Notes: a model not told the origin generated them from the sequence alone. Numbered from the stretch's first letter, positions 15,630-25,424 are shown. The stretch is DNA of 39,185 nucleotides from Acidobacteria bacterium 5-1 (GCA_002050455.1 MWZA01000212.1:1-39185), one strand, 5' to 3'. Numbers and translations: made by a program.

Positions 15630-18386
15630 ATGGCTCTCAATGAAAATCAAACTAGAAAGCAACTGATTGACGGTCAAATCGCAAAAGCAGGTTGGAATAT
15701 ATTCGACCGCACTCAAGTTCGTTTTGAAGTTCCCGCAAGTGGTGATGATGAAGATTGGACGGATGGAATAACCGATTACAGTCTTTATCGTGAAAATGGC
15801 GAAATAATCTCAGTTGTTGAAGCCAAGAAACAAAGCAGAAGCCCGCACACAGCCCGACAACAAGCGTTAATTTACGCTGAAAACATCGAACAAAATCAAA
15901 GTTTTCGCCCGTTTGTTTTTCTGGCTAACGGCATCGAAATATGGTTTTGGGATACAGAAGATGAAACACCGCGAGAAGTTGCCGGATTCTTTTCGAGAGA
16001 AGATTTAGAGCGAATGCTTTTCATCAAGCAAAACAAAACTACGCTTGCCGATACTCTCATTGATGCGAACATTTCCGGGCGGTTATATCAGCAAGAAGCG
16101 ATTCGCCGCGTTTCTACAACCTTTGATGTTGATAAAAAACGTCGTGCTTTGCTTGTAATGGCAACCGGAACAGGCAAAACCCGAACTTCGATGGGATTGA
16201 TTGACCTATTTCTTAAAACAAATCAAGCCCGAAAAGTTTTGTTTCTTGCCGACCGCGACGCATTAGTTGACCAATCTCTAAATGATGGATTCCGCGAACA
16301 CCTTCCGAACGAACCGAACGACCGAATTTTCACGCATAGTATAGATAAAACCAAGCGTCTTTAAGTTGCAACACTTCACACCATCGGACGTTGCTTTGAA
16401 GAGTTCAGTCCGGCGTTTTTTGATTTGATAATTTTTGATGAAGCGCATCGTTCGATTTTTAATAAACTCGGTGAAGTTATTCAATATTTCGATGCCCGAA
16501 TGATTGGTTTGACGGCAACACCCGCCGATTTTGTTGACCGTGATACATTTTTACTTTTCGATTGTCCCGATGGCATTCCGACATTTTGTTATCCATACAG
16601 CCAAGCCATTGAGGATAAGGTTTTGGTTGATTACAGCCTTTACAAAGCGCAAACCAATTTTCAGCGCGAAGGAATTAAAGGCATAGATTTAACCGAAGAA
16701 GAACAAAATCTTTTGATTGAGCAAGGCATTGACCCGGACGAGATTGATTACACGGGAACGGATATTGAAAAAAAGGTTAGTGATAAAGACACACTCCGCA
16801 AGCAGTGGGCGGAAATTTGGGATGTTTGCTTGAAAGACGAATCGGGACAACTGCCGGGCAAAACGATTATCTTTGCAATGACGCAGGCACACGCCGAAAG
16901 ATTGATGATTGCTTTTGAAGAGATTCATCCACAGTTTAAAGACTTGGTGCGCGTCATTACTTCCGACACCGAACGAGTGCGCGACGGTTCTTGGGGCGAC
17001 GGTTTGATTACTAAATTCAAAAAGCGCGATATGCCGCGTATCGCTATTTCGGTTGATATGCTTGACACAGGCATTGATGTTCCCGAAATTGTCAATTTGG
17101 TTTTTATGAAGCCAGTTCGCTCACGCATCAAATTGGAGCAGATGATTGGACGCGGCACACGAAGCAATGAAGTCTGCAAGTTCAAAGACCGCTTGCCCGA
17201 AGGCGTAAAGACTGAATTTAAGATAATTGATTTTTGGGAAAACGATTTCAACAAAAAAGCCGAAGAAACGAACAAGCAGACTGTTCCGGTTCATGTAACC
17301 GTTTTTAATACGCGGCTCAATATCGCAAGGCTTTATCTCAATATACAAGATTCGGAAAATTTTCAAACGACGATTGCCGATTTGCGCGAAATGGTCAATC
17401 GCATTCCGCAAGATTCTTTTCAAGTCAAAAAGATTCTGCCGCAAATATCACAAGTTTGGGAAGATTCTTACTGGAAATTTTGGAGTCAAAACAAACTTGA
17501 TTTTCTTCGTATGAAAATCGCGCCGCTTCTACGTTTTGTTCCGAATGTTGATGTTCAAGCCGAAACTTTTACCAGCAAGGTCGAGCGATTGAAATATCAG
17601 ATTTTGACTGACGAAGTTGCCGAAAGCACGATTGAATCTATCAATGAAGATGTGAGTCGCTTGCCTGATTTTGTAATTGAAAAACCTTTCTGCAAAGAAT
17701 CTGCTGAATTTTGTATGTCCGGTCAAATTCGCAAGGCAAATCCGCAACAATTAAACGCGGTCATTCGCAATCTTGCGCCCGAAATGAAAAATCGGCGGGA
17801 CAAGGAGAATCTTTTTATCACCCTCGATTTGCCTGATTTTATCGCCACACGCGGTTACATCACTTTGAGCGAGGGCGGCGAACGGATTTACGTCGAAGAA
17901 TACCGCGAGCGCGTTGAGCAGAAAATAAATTCGCTGGTTGAAAATCATCCAACCGTTTTAGCCATCAGACGCGGCGAAGATGTTTTTGACGAACAGCTTA
18001 TTTTACTTGAAAAAGTTCTGCGCCAAACTTTGAGCGCGGCTGACGTGCAGTTGACAAAAGACAACATCCACAAAGCCTACGGTTTTCGCGTTAATAGTTT
18101 TCTCGGTTTTATTCGTCATTTGCTTGAACTTGAATCATTGCCGAATTATGAAACAATCGTCGCTCGCAAGTTTGATGAGTTTTCCGCGCAGCATAATTAC
18201 AATGATGAGCAGTTGAATTTTCTGCGGGCTTTGCAGAGCGAGTTTTTACGCAAAAACAAATTGGAAGAAGTTGACCTTTACGACGGCATTGCAGTCAGAA
18301 ATTTTGGAATGAATAAGGTTGACCAACTTTTCACAAAAGATGATAAAGCCAAAATTTTGCAATTTACTCGAAAATTAGCAGCTTAA
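15630..18386 (+). pseudogene. hsdR: Type I restriction enzyme R subunit with in-frame stop
   Basis: The motor and nuclease subunit of a type I restriction enzyme, which would cleave unmodified DNA after translocation. One reading frame of about 918 codons is broken only by TAA at 16362-16364 (codon 245); homology continues in frame on both sides. Before the stop are the PD-(D/E)xK nuclease region (Asp49, then VVEAKK with Glu64/Lys66) and Walker A ATGTGKT (178-184). After it are DEAH (IIFDEAHRS), LTATPAD, helicase motif VI QMIGRGTR and the C-terminal helical region that binds the methylase. In HsdR proteins the position before VATL is usually Tyr, so a TAT or TAC to TAA change is the simplest cause. 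Restriction should be off unless the stop is read through or is a sequencing error. The next gene starts 5 bases after it. Confidence 0.9.
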
Positions 18387-18391
18387 AAATT

Positions 18392-18733
18392 ATGTCGTGG
18401 GAAAGCATCGGAAGTGTAAATACAGGACAATTGCCGAATGATGAAGAATGGATTGAATTTTGTCAAAAATTGGCGATTCAATACATCAAGTTAGTTTGCG
18501 GTGAACCGCCGAGCGGAGCAACGCTTGGGATTATGTTGCACGACCACGATTTAGGCACTTATACTTCAATCGGAGTTTATTGTGAATACTCAATGCCTTA
18601 TGATTACGTTTCATCTTGCGAAAATGCGCTTGATGTTTTCGATTCGGCAATTTCTTGGGAAGAACTTAAAGATTTATATGAAGAACAATTTTCTCAAGCA
18701 GACGAAGACAATGAAGACGACGAAATTGATTAA
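18392..18733 (+). CDS. Small acidic unknown protein between hsdR and hsdM
   Basis: A 113-residue protein sitting tightly between hsdR (5-base gap) and hsdM (10-base gap). It contains a probable mixed alpha/beta core (LGIMLHDHDLGTYTSIGVY) and an extremely acidic tail (SQADEDNEDDEID). I recognise no family. The acidic C-terminus could mimic DNA, as anti-restriction proteins do, or simply be an acidic tail; that is speculation. Its conserved-looking placement in the operon argues that it acts with the restriction-modification complex, or is a separate immunity-type gene carried with it. Confidence 0.7.
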   Translation: MSWESIGSVNTGQLPNDEEWIEFCQKLAIQYIKLVCGEPPSGATLGIMLHDHDLGTYTSIGVYCEYSMPYDYVSSCENALDVFDSAISWEELKDLYEEQFSQADEDNEDDEID

Positions 18734-18743
18734 ATTATAAAAT

Positions 18744-20480
18744 ATGCTGACAGACTCAAAATTACGTTCACAGGTAAATTCCATCTGGAACAAACTTCAT
18801 TCCGGTGGTTTGCCGAATCCGCTTGATTCTATTGAACAGCTTTCTTATCTGCTTTTTTTGAAGCGCGTTGACGATGAAGAAAAACAGCGCGAGCAAAATG
18901 CGCGGCTTCGCGGACAGGAACTTACACCGCTCTTTGCTGATGAAAAATTGCGTTGGGGATATTGGACAAATCTTCCGGCATCTGAAGCGTTGAAGCACGT
19001 TAAAGAAAAAGTTTTCCCTGCTCTGAAATTGATTGGAAGCGGCGAAAGCTCGTTTGCGATTCAGATGGAAAACGCCGAGTTCAAAATCAACAAGGCGAAT
19101 TTGCTTATCGAAGTCTGCAAAGCGATTGATGAGATGCAGATTTCCGCGAAAAACCAAGATATACAGGGCGACCTCTACGAACATCTTTTGGGCTATCTGA
19201 ATATGGCTGGACGCAACGGGCAGTTTCGCACGCCGCGCCATATTATTCGGATGATGGTGCAGATGATTGAACCGAAGGTAAATGAAAGAATCTGCGACCC
19301 GGCGGCGGGAACGTGCGGCTTTCTGGTTAATGCTTATCAATACATTCTCGAAAAGAATACGAGCAAGGAAATCCTGACTTACGACGAAGAAGGAATGCCG
19401 CATAATCTCGCCGGTGATTTGCTTGATGAACGAAGCGAAAAGTTTTTACAAACGGAAGCCTTGACCGGATTTGACAGCGATTCGGGAATGACGATGCTTC
19501 GTATCGGTTCGATGAACTTGATGCTTCATGGCATCAAACACCCGCGATTTTTCTATAACGATACGCTTTCAAAAACTTATACGGAAGAACGCCGGTATGA
19601 TGTCGTCTTGGCAAATCCGCCGTTCAAAGGTTCGATTGATGCGTCTTCAATCGGCGAAGATTTGCCTGCTAACGTCAAAAAAACTGAGCTTCTTTTTCAG
19701 CATCTTTTTCTGCGGATTTTGGAAATGGGCGGACGCTGCGGCGTGATTGTGCCGGACGGCGTTTTGTTCGGTTCATCAAACGCGCACGTTGCGGTTCGTA
19801 AAAAGTTGATTGACGAAAACCGGCTCGAAGCCGTCGTCTCGATGCCGAGCGGAGTTTTCAAACCTTACGCCGGAGTTTCGACCGCTGTTTTGATTTTTAC
19901 CAAAGGCGGCACGACCGATAAAATCTGGTTTTACGATATGGCAAACGACGGCTTTTCGCTCGACGACAAACGCCAGAAACAAGCCGACAACGACATTCCC
20001 GATATTTTGGAATGCTGGCGCAATCGTAAAAATGAAGAGTTTTATCAAATTCGCGCCCGACGGCTTGCCGAATTAAAAACGGCGGCTACGCCGATGAAAG
20101 CCGAAAGATTAAATTTGCAGCGCGACATCAACCGTTTAATGTTTGAAAGCGTGATTGCTCCGGCGGACGACGAAACGGCGCGAATCGCGCTTGAAACCGA
20201 AGAGCAGATTTTGGCTGAATTAGCGGAAAAAATCGCACCGATTCAAAAAGAGATTGACCAGCTCGGCAATCAATTTTGGGTAACAAAAGAAGATGTTCAA
20301 GCGCACAAATACGACCTTTCCGCCAGTCGTTACCGCCAAATCGAAGCGGACGAAACATTTTACGAAGAGCCGAATGTTACGCTCGAAAGATTGATGACTT
20401 TGGAAGATATAACGAAAGAAGAAACAAAGGATTTATTGCAATCTATCGGCTCATCTCATTCGGAAGCAAGAAACGCATAA
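18744..20480 (+). CDS. hsdM: Type I restriction-modification DNA methyltransferase subunit
   Basis: A 578-residue N6-adenine methyltransferase. The N-terminal helical HsdM domain (about 5-130) leads to the catalytic domain with the SAM site DPAAGTCGF (185-193) and the catalytic NPPF (291-294). The C-terminal coiled region (about 430-520) is expected to contact HsdS. With HsdS it forms an M2S1 methylase that modifies the recognition site and, with HsdR, a restriction complex. All visible motifs are intact, so methylation should persist although hsdR is broken. hsdS begins 4 bases after its stop, within one operon. Confidence 0.96.
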   Translation: MLTDSKLRSQVNSIWNKLHSGGLPNPLDSIEQLSYLLFLKRVDDEEKQREQNARLRGQELTPLFADEKLRWGYWTNLPASEALKHVKEKVFPALKLIGSGESSFAIQMENAEFKINKANLLIEVCKAIDEMQISAKNQDIQGDLYEHLLGYLNMAGRNGQFRTPRHIIRMMVQMIEPKVNERICDPAAGTCGFLVNAYQYILEKNTSKEILTYDEEGMPHNLAGDLLDERSEKFLQTEALTGFDSDSGMTMLRIGSMNLMLHGIKHPRFFYNDTLSKTYTEERRYDVVLANPPFKGSIDASSIGEDLPANVKKTELLFQHLFLRILEMGGRCGVIVPDGVLFGSSNAHVAVRKKLIDENRLEAVVSMPSGVFKPYAGVSTAVLIFTKGGTTDKIWFYDMANDGFSLDDKRQKQADNDIPDILECWRNRKNEEFYQIRARRLAELKTAATPMKAERLNLQRDINRLMFESVIAPADDETARIALETEEQILAELAEKIAPIQKEIDQLGNQFWVTKEDVQAHKYDLSASRYRQIEADETFYEEPNVTLERLMTLEDITKEETKDLLQSIGSSHSEARNA

Positions 20481-20484
20481 CAAA

Positions 20485-21618
20485 ATGGAGAAAGTTTCAC
20501 TTGTAAAAGTTGCAAAGATAAATATGGGGCAAAGCCCGTTGTCTGAATCATACAATAAAGTCGGCGACGGACTTCCGTTTTTTCAAGGAAAAACTGATTT
20601 TGGAGATGTGTATCCAAAAGTTAGAGTCTTTTGCACTTCACCGAATAAAATCGCCGAAGCTAATGACATATTGCTTTCCGTTCGTGCGCCTGTTGGCTCA
20701 ATCAACATTTGCAAAACAAAATCTTGCATCGGGCGCGGACTAGCTGCCATTCGCGCAAAATCAGAGATTGAACAGAAATATCTTTATCACTTTCTAAACT
20801 TCTACGAGCCGCAACTCGCACAAATTGGCAAAGGTTCAACCTTTGAAGCAGTCAATCGTGAAGATGTTGAGAACATCGAAGTTCCGCTTCCAAAACCTGA
20901 CGAACAAAAGCGAATTGCCGCGATTTTAGACAAGGCTGACCGTCTGCGCCGCCAACGCCGTTTTATCCAAACTCTTTCGGATTCTTTTCTCCAGTCCGTT
21001 TTTATCAAAATGTTCGGCGACATTTTCAAGAATGAAAAAGGTTTTGAAATTGGCGAATTAGGTCAAAAACTTTCTTTTATGACAAGCGGTTCAAGAGGTT
21101 GGGCGGAACATTACACAGCCAAAGGTGATTTGTTCTTGCGGATTCAAAATGTCAATAAAGGCGAACTTTTACTTAATGACATCGCCTTTGTTCAATCACC
21201 TAACACAGCCGAAGCGAGAAGAACAAAAGTCAAAGAAGGCGATGTTTTATTGACCATCACAGCCGCATTAGGAAGAAGCGCAGTGATTCCGAAAAATTTG
21301 CCAACAGCTTACATAAATCAACACATTGCCTTACTTCGAGTCAAAGAAATCAATCCAACATTTGTTTCTCATTTCATCACATCGAAAAGCGGTCAAAAAC
21401 AAATTAAGATGCTTGACCGTGAAGGCGTGAAATCTGGATTGAATTTTGATGACATCAAAGGAATAAATATTTTGTTGCCACCGCTTCCGTTACAAGAAAA
21501 ATTCGCCGAAATCGTCCGAAAGTTTGAGCGCGTCCGCCGCCAGCAGCGTGAAGCCACGCGCCAAGCCGAGCATCTTTTTCAAACCCTGCTCCATCGCGCC
21601 TTTCGCGGCGAGTTGTAA
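20485..21618 (+). CDS. hsdS: Type I restriction-modification specificity subunit
   Basis: A 377-residue protein with two target-recognition domains (about 1-150 and 190-345), each followed by a conserved helical spacer: PLPKPDEQKRIAAILDKADR near 135-155 and LPLQEKFAEIVRKFERVRR near 332-355. The repeated half structure is typical of HsdS, where each recognition domain reads one half of a bipartite DNA site and the spacers set the gap and bind HsdM. The protein looks complete. The recognition sequence cannot be predicted by eye. Confidence 0.94.
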   Translation: MEKVSLVKVAKINMGQSPLSESYNKVGDGLPFFQGKTDFGDVYPKVRVFCTSPNKIAEANDILLSVRAPVGSINICKTKSCIGRGLAAIRAKSEIEQKYLYHFLNFYEPQLAQIGKGSTFEAVNREDVENIEVPLPKPDEQKRIAAILDKADRLRRQRRFIQTLSDSFLQSVFIKMFGDIFKNEKGFEIGELGQKLSFMTSGSRGWAEHYTAKGDLFLRIQNVNKGELLLNDIAFVQSPNTAEARRTKVKEGDVLLTITAALGRSAVIPKNLPTAYINQHIALLRVKEINPTFVSHFITSKSGQKQIKMLDREGVKSGLNFDDIKGINILLPPLPLQEKFAEIVRKFERVRRQQREATRQAEHLFQTLLHRAFRGEL

Positions 21619-21623
21619 AAACT

Positions 21624-22160
21624 ATGGAAAATCAATTTGCTCAACTCGTTCAAAAATCTGCCGACCTGAATTGGTGCGTGCAAATTTACTGCACAACTTG
21701 CGGCGCAATGGATTTTCGTAATTCGCTCGCAGAAATTTCTCAAAATGACGGTTCAAAATTAGTTGAAATCTTATCAGAATTGGACATCGAAGAATTTACA
21801 CAACTTCAAAATTGGGGCGAATGTTTGCGATTGGCTTTTTATGATTTGCGTTTCCCCTTTTTGCAAACAGAAATTCTTACCGAATGGCTGCCAAAAATAA
21901 ATGACAACATTCGTTTTACCGATTGGATTTTATTCTACGTTGTAAGGTATTTGCCGGATAATAATGAGGTCAGAAACGCTTGGATTTCCAAATGTGCAGA
22001 CTTAGCTGTTGAATCTCAGGATGAATCTTCAATTGAATCACTTATTTGGACGCTTCGCGCCGATTTGCCAAAATTCAAAGAATTGTCCGAAATTGTAAAA
22101 CGACTTAGCAGTAATTCGCCCAAGATAAAACGCACAATTGTTACAACTTCTATTGTTTAA
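21624..22160 (+). CDS. Unknown protein in the restriction-modification operon
   Basis: A 178-residue soluble protein starting 5 bases after hsdS, so co-transcribed with it. It has a CTTCGAMDF motif (CxxC) near residue 27 and is otherwise helical and rich in Trp, Leu and acidic residues, possibly built of short helical repeats. No family is recognised. Location at the 3' end of a type I operon is typical of accessory defence or regulatory genes, but function is unknown. Confidence 0.65.
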   Translation: MENQFAQLVQKSADLNWCVQIYCTTCGAMDFRNSLAEISQNDGSKLVEILSELDIEEFTQLQNWGECLRLAFYDLRFPFLQTEILTEWLPKINDNIRFTDWILFYVVRYLPDNNEVRNAWISKCADLAVESQDESSIESLIWTLRADLPKFKELSEIVKRLSSNSPKIKRTIVTTSIV

Positions 22161-22180
22161 CTGTTGACACTGCAATCAGT

Positions 22181-22501
22181 ATGCACGATGAAGAAATAAA
22201 AATTACGTCCCGTGATTATTGGTTTAAGGTTGTAGATTTTCTTCAACAAAATTGGGCTTTGATTGACGAAACCGCCGATGGCGCGGCAATCGTTTATTTC
22301 TTCGGCGACACTTCCGGCATTTTCGACCAAATGACTTTTTCATCAAAAGCCGAAGCCGAAACGAGTTTGCGGCGCAACGGCTTTAATCTTTACGAGGAAG
22401 ACAAAAAAGCGCAAGAGTTTATCGCAAAGCCAAATCCGCCGTTTCATCGCGCCAATCATCCAAACGGCTTGATATATTCATCAGGCAAGTTTTGGAGTTA
22501 G
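22181..22501 (+). CDS. Unknown small protein in the restriction-modification operon
   Basis: A 106-residue protein 20 bases downstream of the previous gene. It looks alpha/beta, with IVYFFGDTSGIFDQMTFSS and a conserved-looking tail PPFHRANHPNGLIYSSGKFW. I do not recognise a family. It lacks membrane segments and catalytic signatures. A HipA-like start follows 14 bases after its stop, so it was part of a longer operon whose end has been lost. Confidence 0.6.
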   Translation: MHDEEIKITSRDYWFKVVDFLQQNWALIDETADGAAIVYFFGDTSGIFDQMTFSSKAEAETSLRRNGFNLYEEDKKAQEFIAKPNPPFHRANHPNGLIYSSGKFWS

Positions 22502-22503
22502 AA

Positions 22504-25125
22504 TTAATCGAATAAATGTTGCCGAAATTTCAAATCATCGAAGTTCCGAACGATTGGTCTCCAAAACTCGAACAAATAGGAACGAAGTTTAAGTTTTGGT
22601 ATAAAGATGAAAATCACGACTTTTGAGACTTTTTCGTTCGCACTCTTGGCATCTCTTAGAAAGTTTGCTAGAATTTTATCGAAGCCGGTTTGGGTTTCTG
22701 TCGCTGCCGCAATAATGGCAGAGGAGACGGATTCGATTCCGGCTTCAACTATTTCCACGTCGGATATAAAAGCTGAATGTAGTTCGTCAGAACGGGGAAT
22801 TTTCTTTTGACCTGTTTTTAATTCCTGTGCGGTAATTCTTAAATAATAGTCCTTGCCGTCCAAATTTACCTTTGCAAGATAATTATGGAATCCGACGATG
22901 TTGTTACTCTTATCCGGTTCTCGCTCGGATTCAAAAGAAATGGGTATCGCTTCTTCTGTGATTGAATTTAATTGCGGCGCAAGTCGCAACAGCAAAAACC
23001 GCTCTTTATGACCTGAGATTTTATCAAAGGCGGCGGCAACAAATTTAATTTGGCGGCGGTCGTATTTATTTACCGCTTTGGGCAAGTTTTTATAAAGCGC
23101 TTTAGCGGCATCTTTACTTATAGCCTTTCGAGTAATTTTGATGGTCTTGAAAGCCTGAATTAGATTATATTTCGCCGCAAGTTCCCAATCACCGAACCAC
23201 CTTTTGAAATTAGGATGTCGGACAATCTGCCACAATCTTTCAGACAATTTAGATTCCTTTCCGTTTGGCGAGACCGGCTTTCCTTTCTCGTTTCTAATGA
23301 TTGGAATAGCATCAGCTTCACGTTGAAACTTAGGCGTGTCAAATTCTCCGCCGCCGCCAGAGGCGACTTGTTTGAGTAAGTCGTTGTCCTCTTCTGGCTT
23401 GAAATTAGGTAGAAGTTGGTCTAACCTAATAACAGTAGCTGATTTGCCTCGCAAGGATTGGCGGTCTTTTGAGACTTCTGCCTGTGAAGTAGGTGATTCG
23501 GCTACTTCTATTTCTACTACTGTATGATAATAATAGCCTTTTTCTCTTAACGGATTTTTCTTCACTATTGGCGAATCAACCTTAATTTTGGCTACACACA
23601 GTTTTCCGTCAATTTCAATCGGAGCAACAAAGTCGTCATAACCTTCCAAGTGTTCTTTTCCAACTTTGCTCGGTTGGATTTTCTTAAAACCTATCCAAGC
23701 GGCACGCTCAAGCAACTCCGGTAATACAGCAAATGCCTTTCGGGTTAATGGTTTGTGATTTTTAAGAGAAGCTCTAATTGCCCTGTCGAAAATTCGTATT
23801 GTCTGGTTAGTGTCCTTATTAACGACAACTCTTCTTACATTTGGGGATTTGTAGAACTCAATAACTTGTGCGGGAGAGATTTTACCATTTGTAATTTCAT
23901 CGCCTTTAATCTTTGTAATTTCTAATTCTTTCGCTCCATCAAATGGTGGGCGCGACTCGTTCGAGGCAACCGATTTGAGCGCGGCATCGCTTTCGTCTCG
24001 CTTGATACCAAATTCTTCGTATTCTCTTACGCCGCCCAAATGGCGGTCAGGCGTATTTAGTTCAAGCAGCGAATCAATAACAAAAACATTTCCGTCTTTG
24101 TCTTGCAATAAATTTTTGAGATGTAAATCCCAAATATGGTAATCGGAGTTGATGTATTGTTCGGGCGTTAGCGCTTCCGCTTTTGCACCCAAAACACGCC
24201 TCATATATGCCCGCCGCTTGCTCGGATGCGGAATATCGCCAACGATAAACGGCTGCCGTAAGATAAAACGGAAACGCCCGTCGCCGTCTCGCGTGAAGCC
24301 GACTAATTCATATTTTGTTTCAGGAAAAAGATAATTATAAAGAGAAATTCGATTGTCTATAAAATCCAGCAGAGATATTCCGTAACTGCCGAAAGCATAA
24401 TTTACCGCTTTGAGAACGAATTCCTTATTTGTATCTTCAAAAACTTGGGCTTCCTGTCCCTCAGCAAAAAATTGATATGTTTTGGTGAATTCGTCGTAGT
24501 CAAACCAGATGCCTTCGTGTCTGGCATATTTTTCTAGATGGGTTTCTACTTGCCTGTTGTGCGCGAGTTTCTCTTTTCGAGTCTGTCTGCCTCTTTGTGA
24601 TGCCGTCTGACTTGTTCGCGCTTCTGCTCCAGCGATAATGGATGCTTCGACATTTCTTCGACCGCCTGAATTGCGACCTTGCTCCTCTCTTGGCGCAAGT
24701 CGTGTAATTTTAAGCTCTCCGCTTCCAATTCTTCCGGCGAGCGTTTTAACTTGTTCATAATCAAATTCTCCATCCTTATTATACAGGTTTTTGAGGAGGA
24801 TTGCATCGGCAAAACCAGCAACCGATTTGAGCGCTGTGGCATCGCTTTCGTCGATTTTCAATGATTTTACGGGAACGGTAACATACGCGCCGTCCGCAAT
24901 TACTTCCGCTTTATCTTTCCCGACAAATTTATGAAATGCCGCTTCCTCGCCGTCGCGCAATTTTACGCGGTCGCCGAATTCGAGATATTTCAAATCTTCG
25001 CCAATTTCCGGTTCGCTTGAAGCGGTTTTCGGCTTGGTTTCTTTGTCGGCGGATTGCTCCACTTCTTGAGCGCGAGCGGTTTCGGCGAGACTGGATTTTT
25101 CTGTTGGCGGCGCGTTAAGAAGCAA
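22504..25125 (-). CDS. Large polyvalent protein with kinase-like domain, C-terminally truncated
   Basis: An 873-residue multidomain protein of the polyvalent class found in phages and conjugative elements, thought to enter a new host with the element DNA and counter host defences. Residues about 125-180 carry a typical linker (GELKITRLAP then RNVEASIIAG). About 190-365 look like a polyvalent kinase domain: EGQEAQVF, Lys239 in FVLKAV, catalytic WDLHLKNLL with Asp333/Asn338, and VID with Asp351. Two similar beta-rich modules follow (about 495-545 and 720-797), resembling large polyvalent-associated domains. The signature NFKRWFGDWE (639-648) precedes the second. Homology stops after SKVV (837), where DENGEP and an ADP-ribosyltransferase would be expected; the last 36 residues are antisense to the HipA-like remnant. 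The TTG start is doubtful: the frame stays open to a stop at 25194 and encodes a hydrophobic stretch. Confidence 0.82.
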   Translation of the reverse strand: MLLNAPPTEKSSLAETARAQEVEQSADKETKPKTASSEPEIGEDLKYLEFGDRVKLRDGEEAAFHKFVGKDKAEVIADGAYVTVPVKSLKIDESDATALKSVAGFADAILLKNLYNKDGEFDYEQVKTLAGRIGSGELKITRLAPREEQGRNSGGRRNVEASIIAGAEARTSQTASQRGRQTRKEKLAHNRQVETHLEKYARHEGIWFDYDEFTKTYQFFAEGQEAQVFEDTNKEFVLKAVNYAFGSYGISLLDFIDNRISLYNYLFPETKYELVGFTRDGDGRFRFILRQPFIVGDIPHPSKRRAYMRRVLGAKAEALTPEQYINSDYHIWDLHLKNLLQDKDGNVFVIDSLLELNTPDRHLGGVREYEEFGIKRDESDAALKSVASNESRPPFDGAKELEITKIKGDEITNGKISPAQVIEFYKSPNVRRVVVNKDTNQTIRIFDRAIRASLKNHKPLTRKAFAVLPELLERAAWIGFKKIQPSKVGKEHLEGYDDFVAPIEIDGKLCVAKIKVDSPIVKKNPLREKGYYYHTVVEIEVAESPTSQAEVSKDRQSLRGKSATVIRLDQLLPNFKPEEDNDLLKQVASGGGGEFDTPKFQREADAIPIIRNEKGKPVSPNGKESKLSERLWQIVRHPNFKRWFGDWELAAKYNLIQAFKTIKITRKAISKDAAKALYKNLPKAVNKYDRRQIKFVAAAFDKISGHKERFLLLRLAPQLNSITEEAIPISFESEREPDKSNNIVGFHNYLAKVNLDGKDYYLRITAQELKTGQKKIPRSDELHSAFISDVEIVEAGIESVSSAIIAAATETQTGFDKILANFLRDAKSANEKVSKVVIFIFIPKLKLRSYLFEFWRPIVRNFDDLKFRQHLFD
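22516..22626 (+). pseudogene. Truncated N-terminus of a HipA-like kinase
   Basis: Thirty-six codons from an ATG 14 bases after the previous stop: the start reads MLPKFQIIEVPNDW and continues with GTKFKFWYKDE. From memory this matches the first residues of HipA-like Ser/Thr kinases, in which LGTK-x-KFW leads to an LFK strand and the kinase core. Here the frame stops at 22624-22626 and everything beyond has been replaced by the 3' part of the convergent polyvalent gene. It is therefore a recombination remnant and encodes no kinase core. Confidence 0.6.
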
Positions 25126-25304
25126 AACGAGAACGGCGCAAATTAACGAGGCGCTTTGTAAAATTCTAGCGCATAATTTATGCGTCGTAATTCAATCAAT
25201 GTGTGAGTTAAATGTGAAGCCAGAGTTTTGGAAGGAAGTCGTTTAAAATCAAGCGTTTCAGAGATAAAACATTGACTTACGAATAATTTAAATGAGAAAA
25301 TTAA

Positions 25305-25333
25305 AAGCGACTTGTATTTCGGACAAGTCGCTT
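25305..25333 (-). terminator. Strong hairpin, minus-strand terminator
   Basis: A perfect 11-base stem (25305-25315 with 25323-25333) with a 7-base loop is followed on the minus strand by a T-rich run. No minus-strand gene is visible just to its right, so it may insulate the polyvalent gene from antisense transcription or end a small transcript from 25334-25447. Confidence 0.65.
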
Positions 25334-25424
25334 AACTCAAACTGTTGCATAGGACGCAAACAGACAGGCATACCTAGAAATTAGTATGTCCGAATTTGCT
25401 TCCTGTGTCAACTTCATTTTTGAC

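Noticed and set aside
18768-19403. A 211-codon minus-strand frame inside hsdM
   Set aside because: Antisense to the methylase catalytic region; composition is shadow-like.
24546-24842. A 98-codon overlapping minus-strand frame resembling a coiled-coil protein
   Set aside because: The polyvalent frame over the same bases carries recognisable family motifs (NVEASIIAG), so the other frame is probably a by-product.
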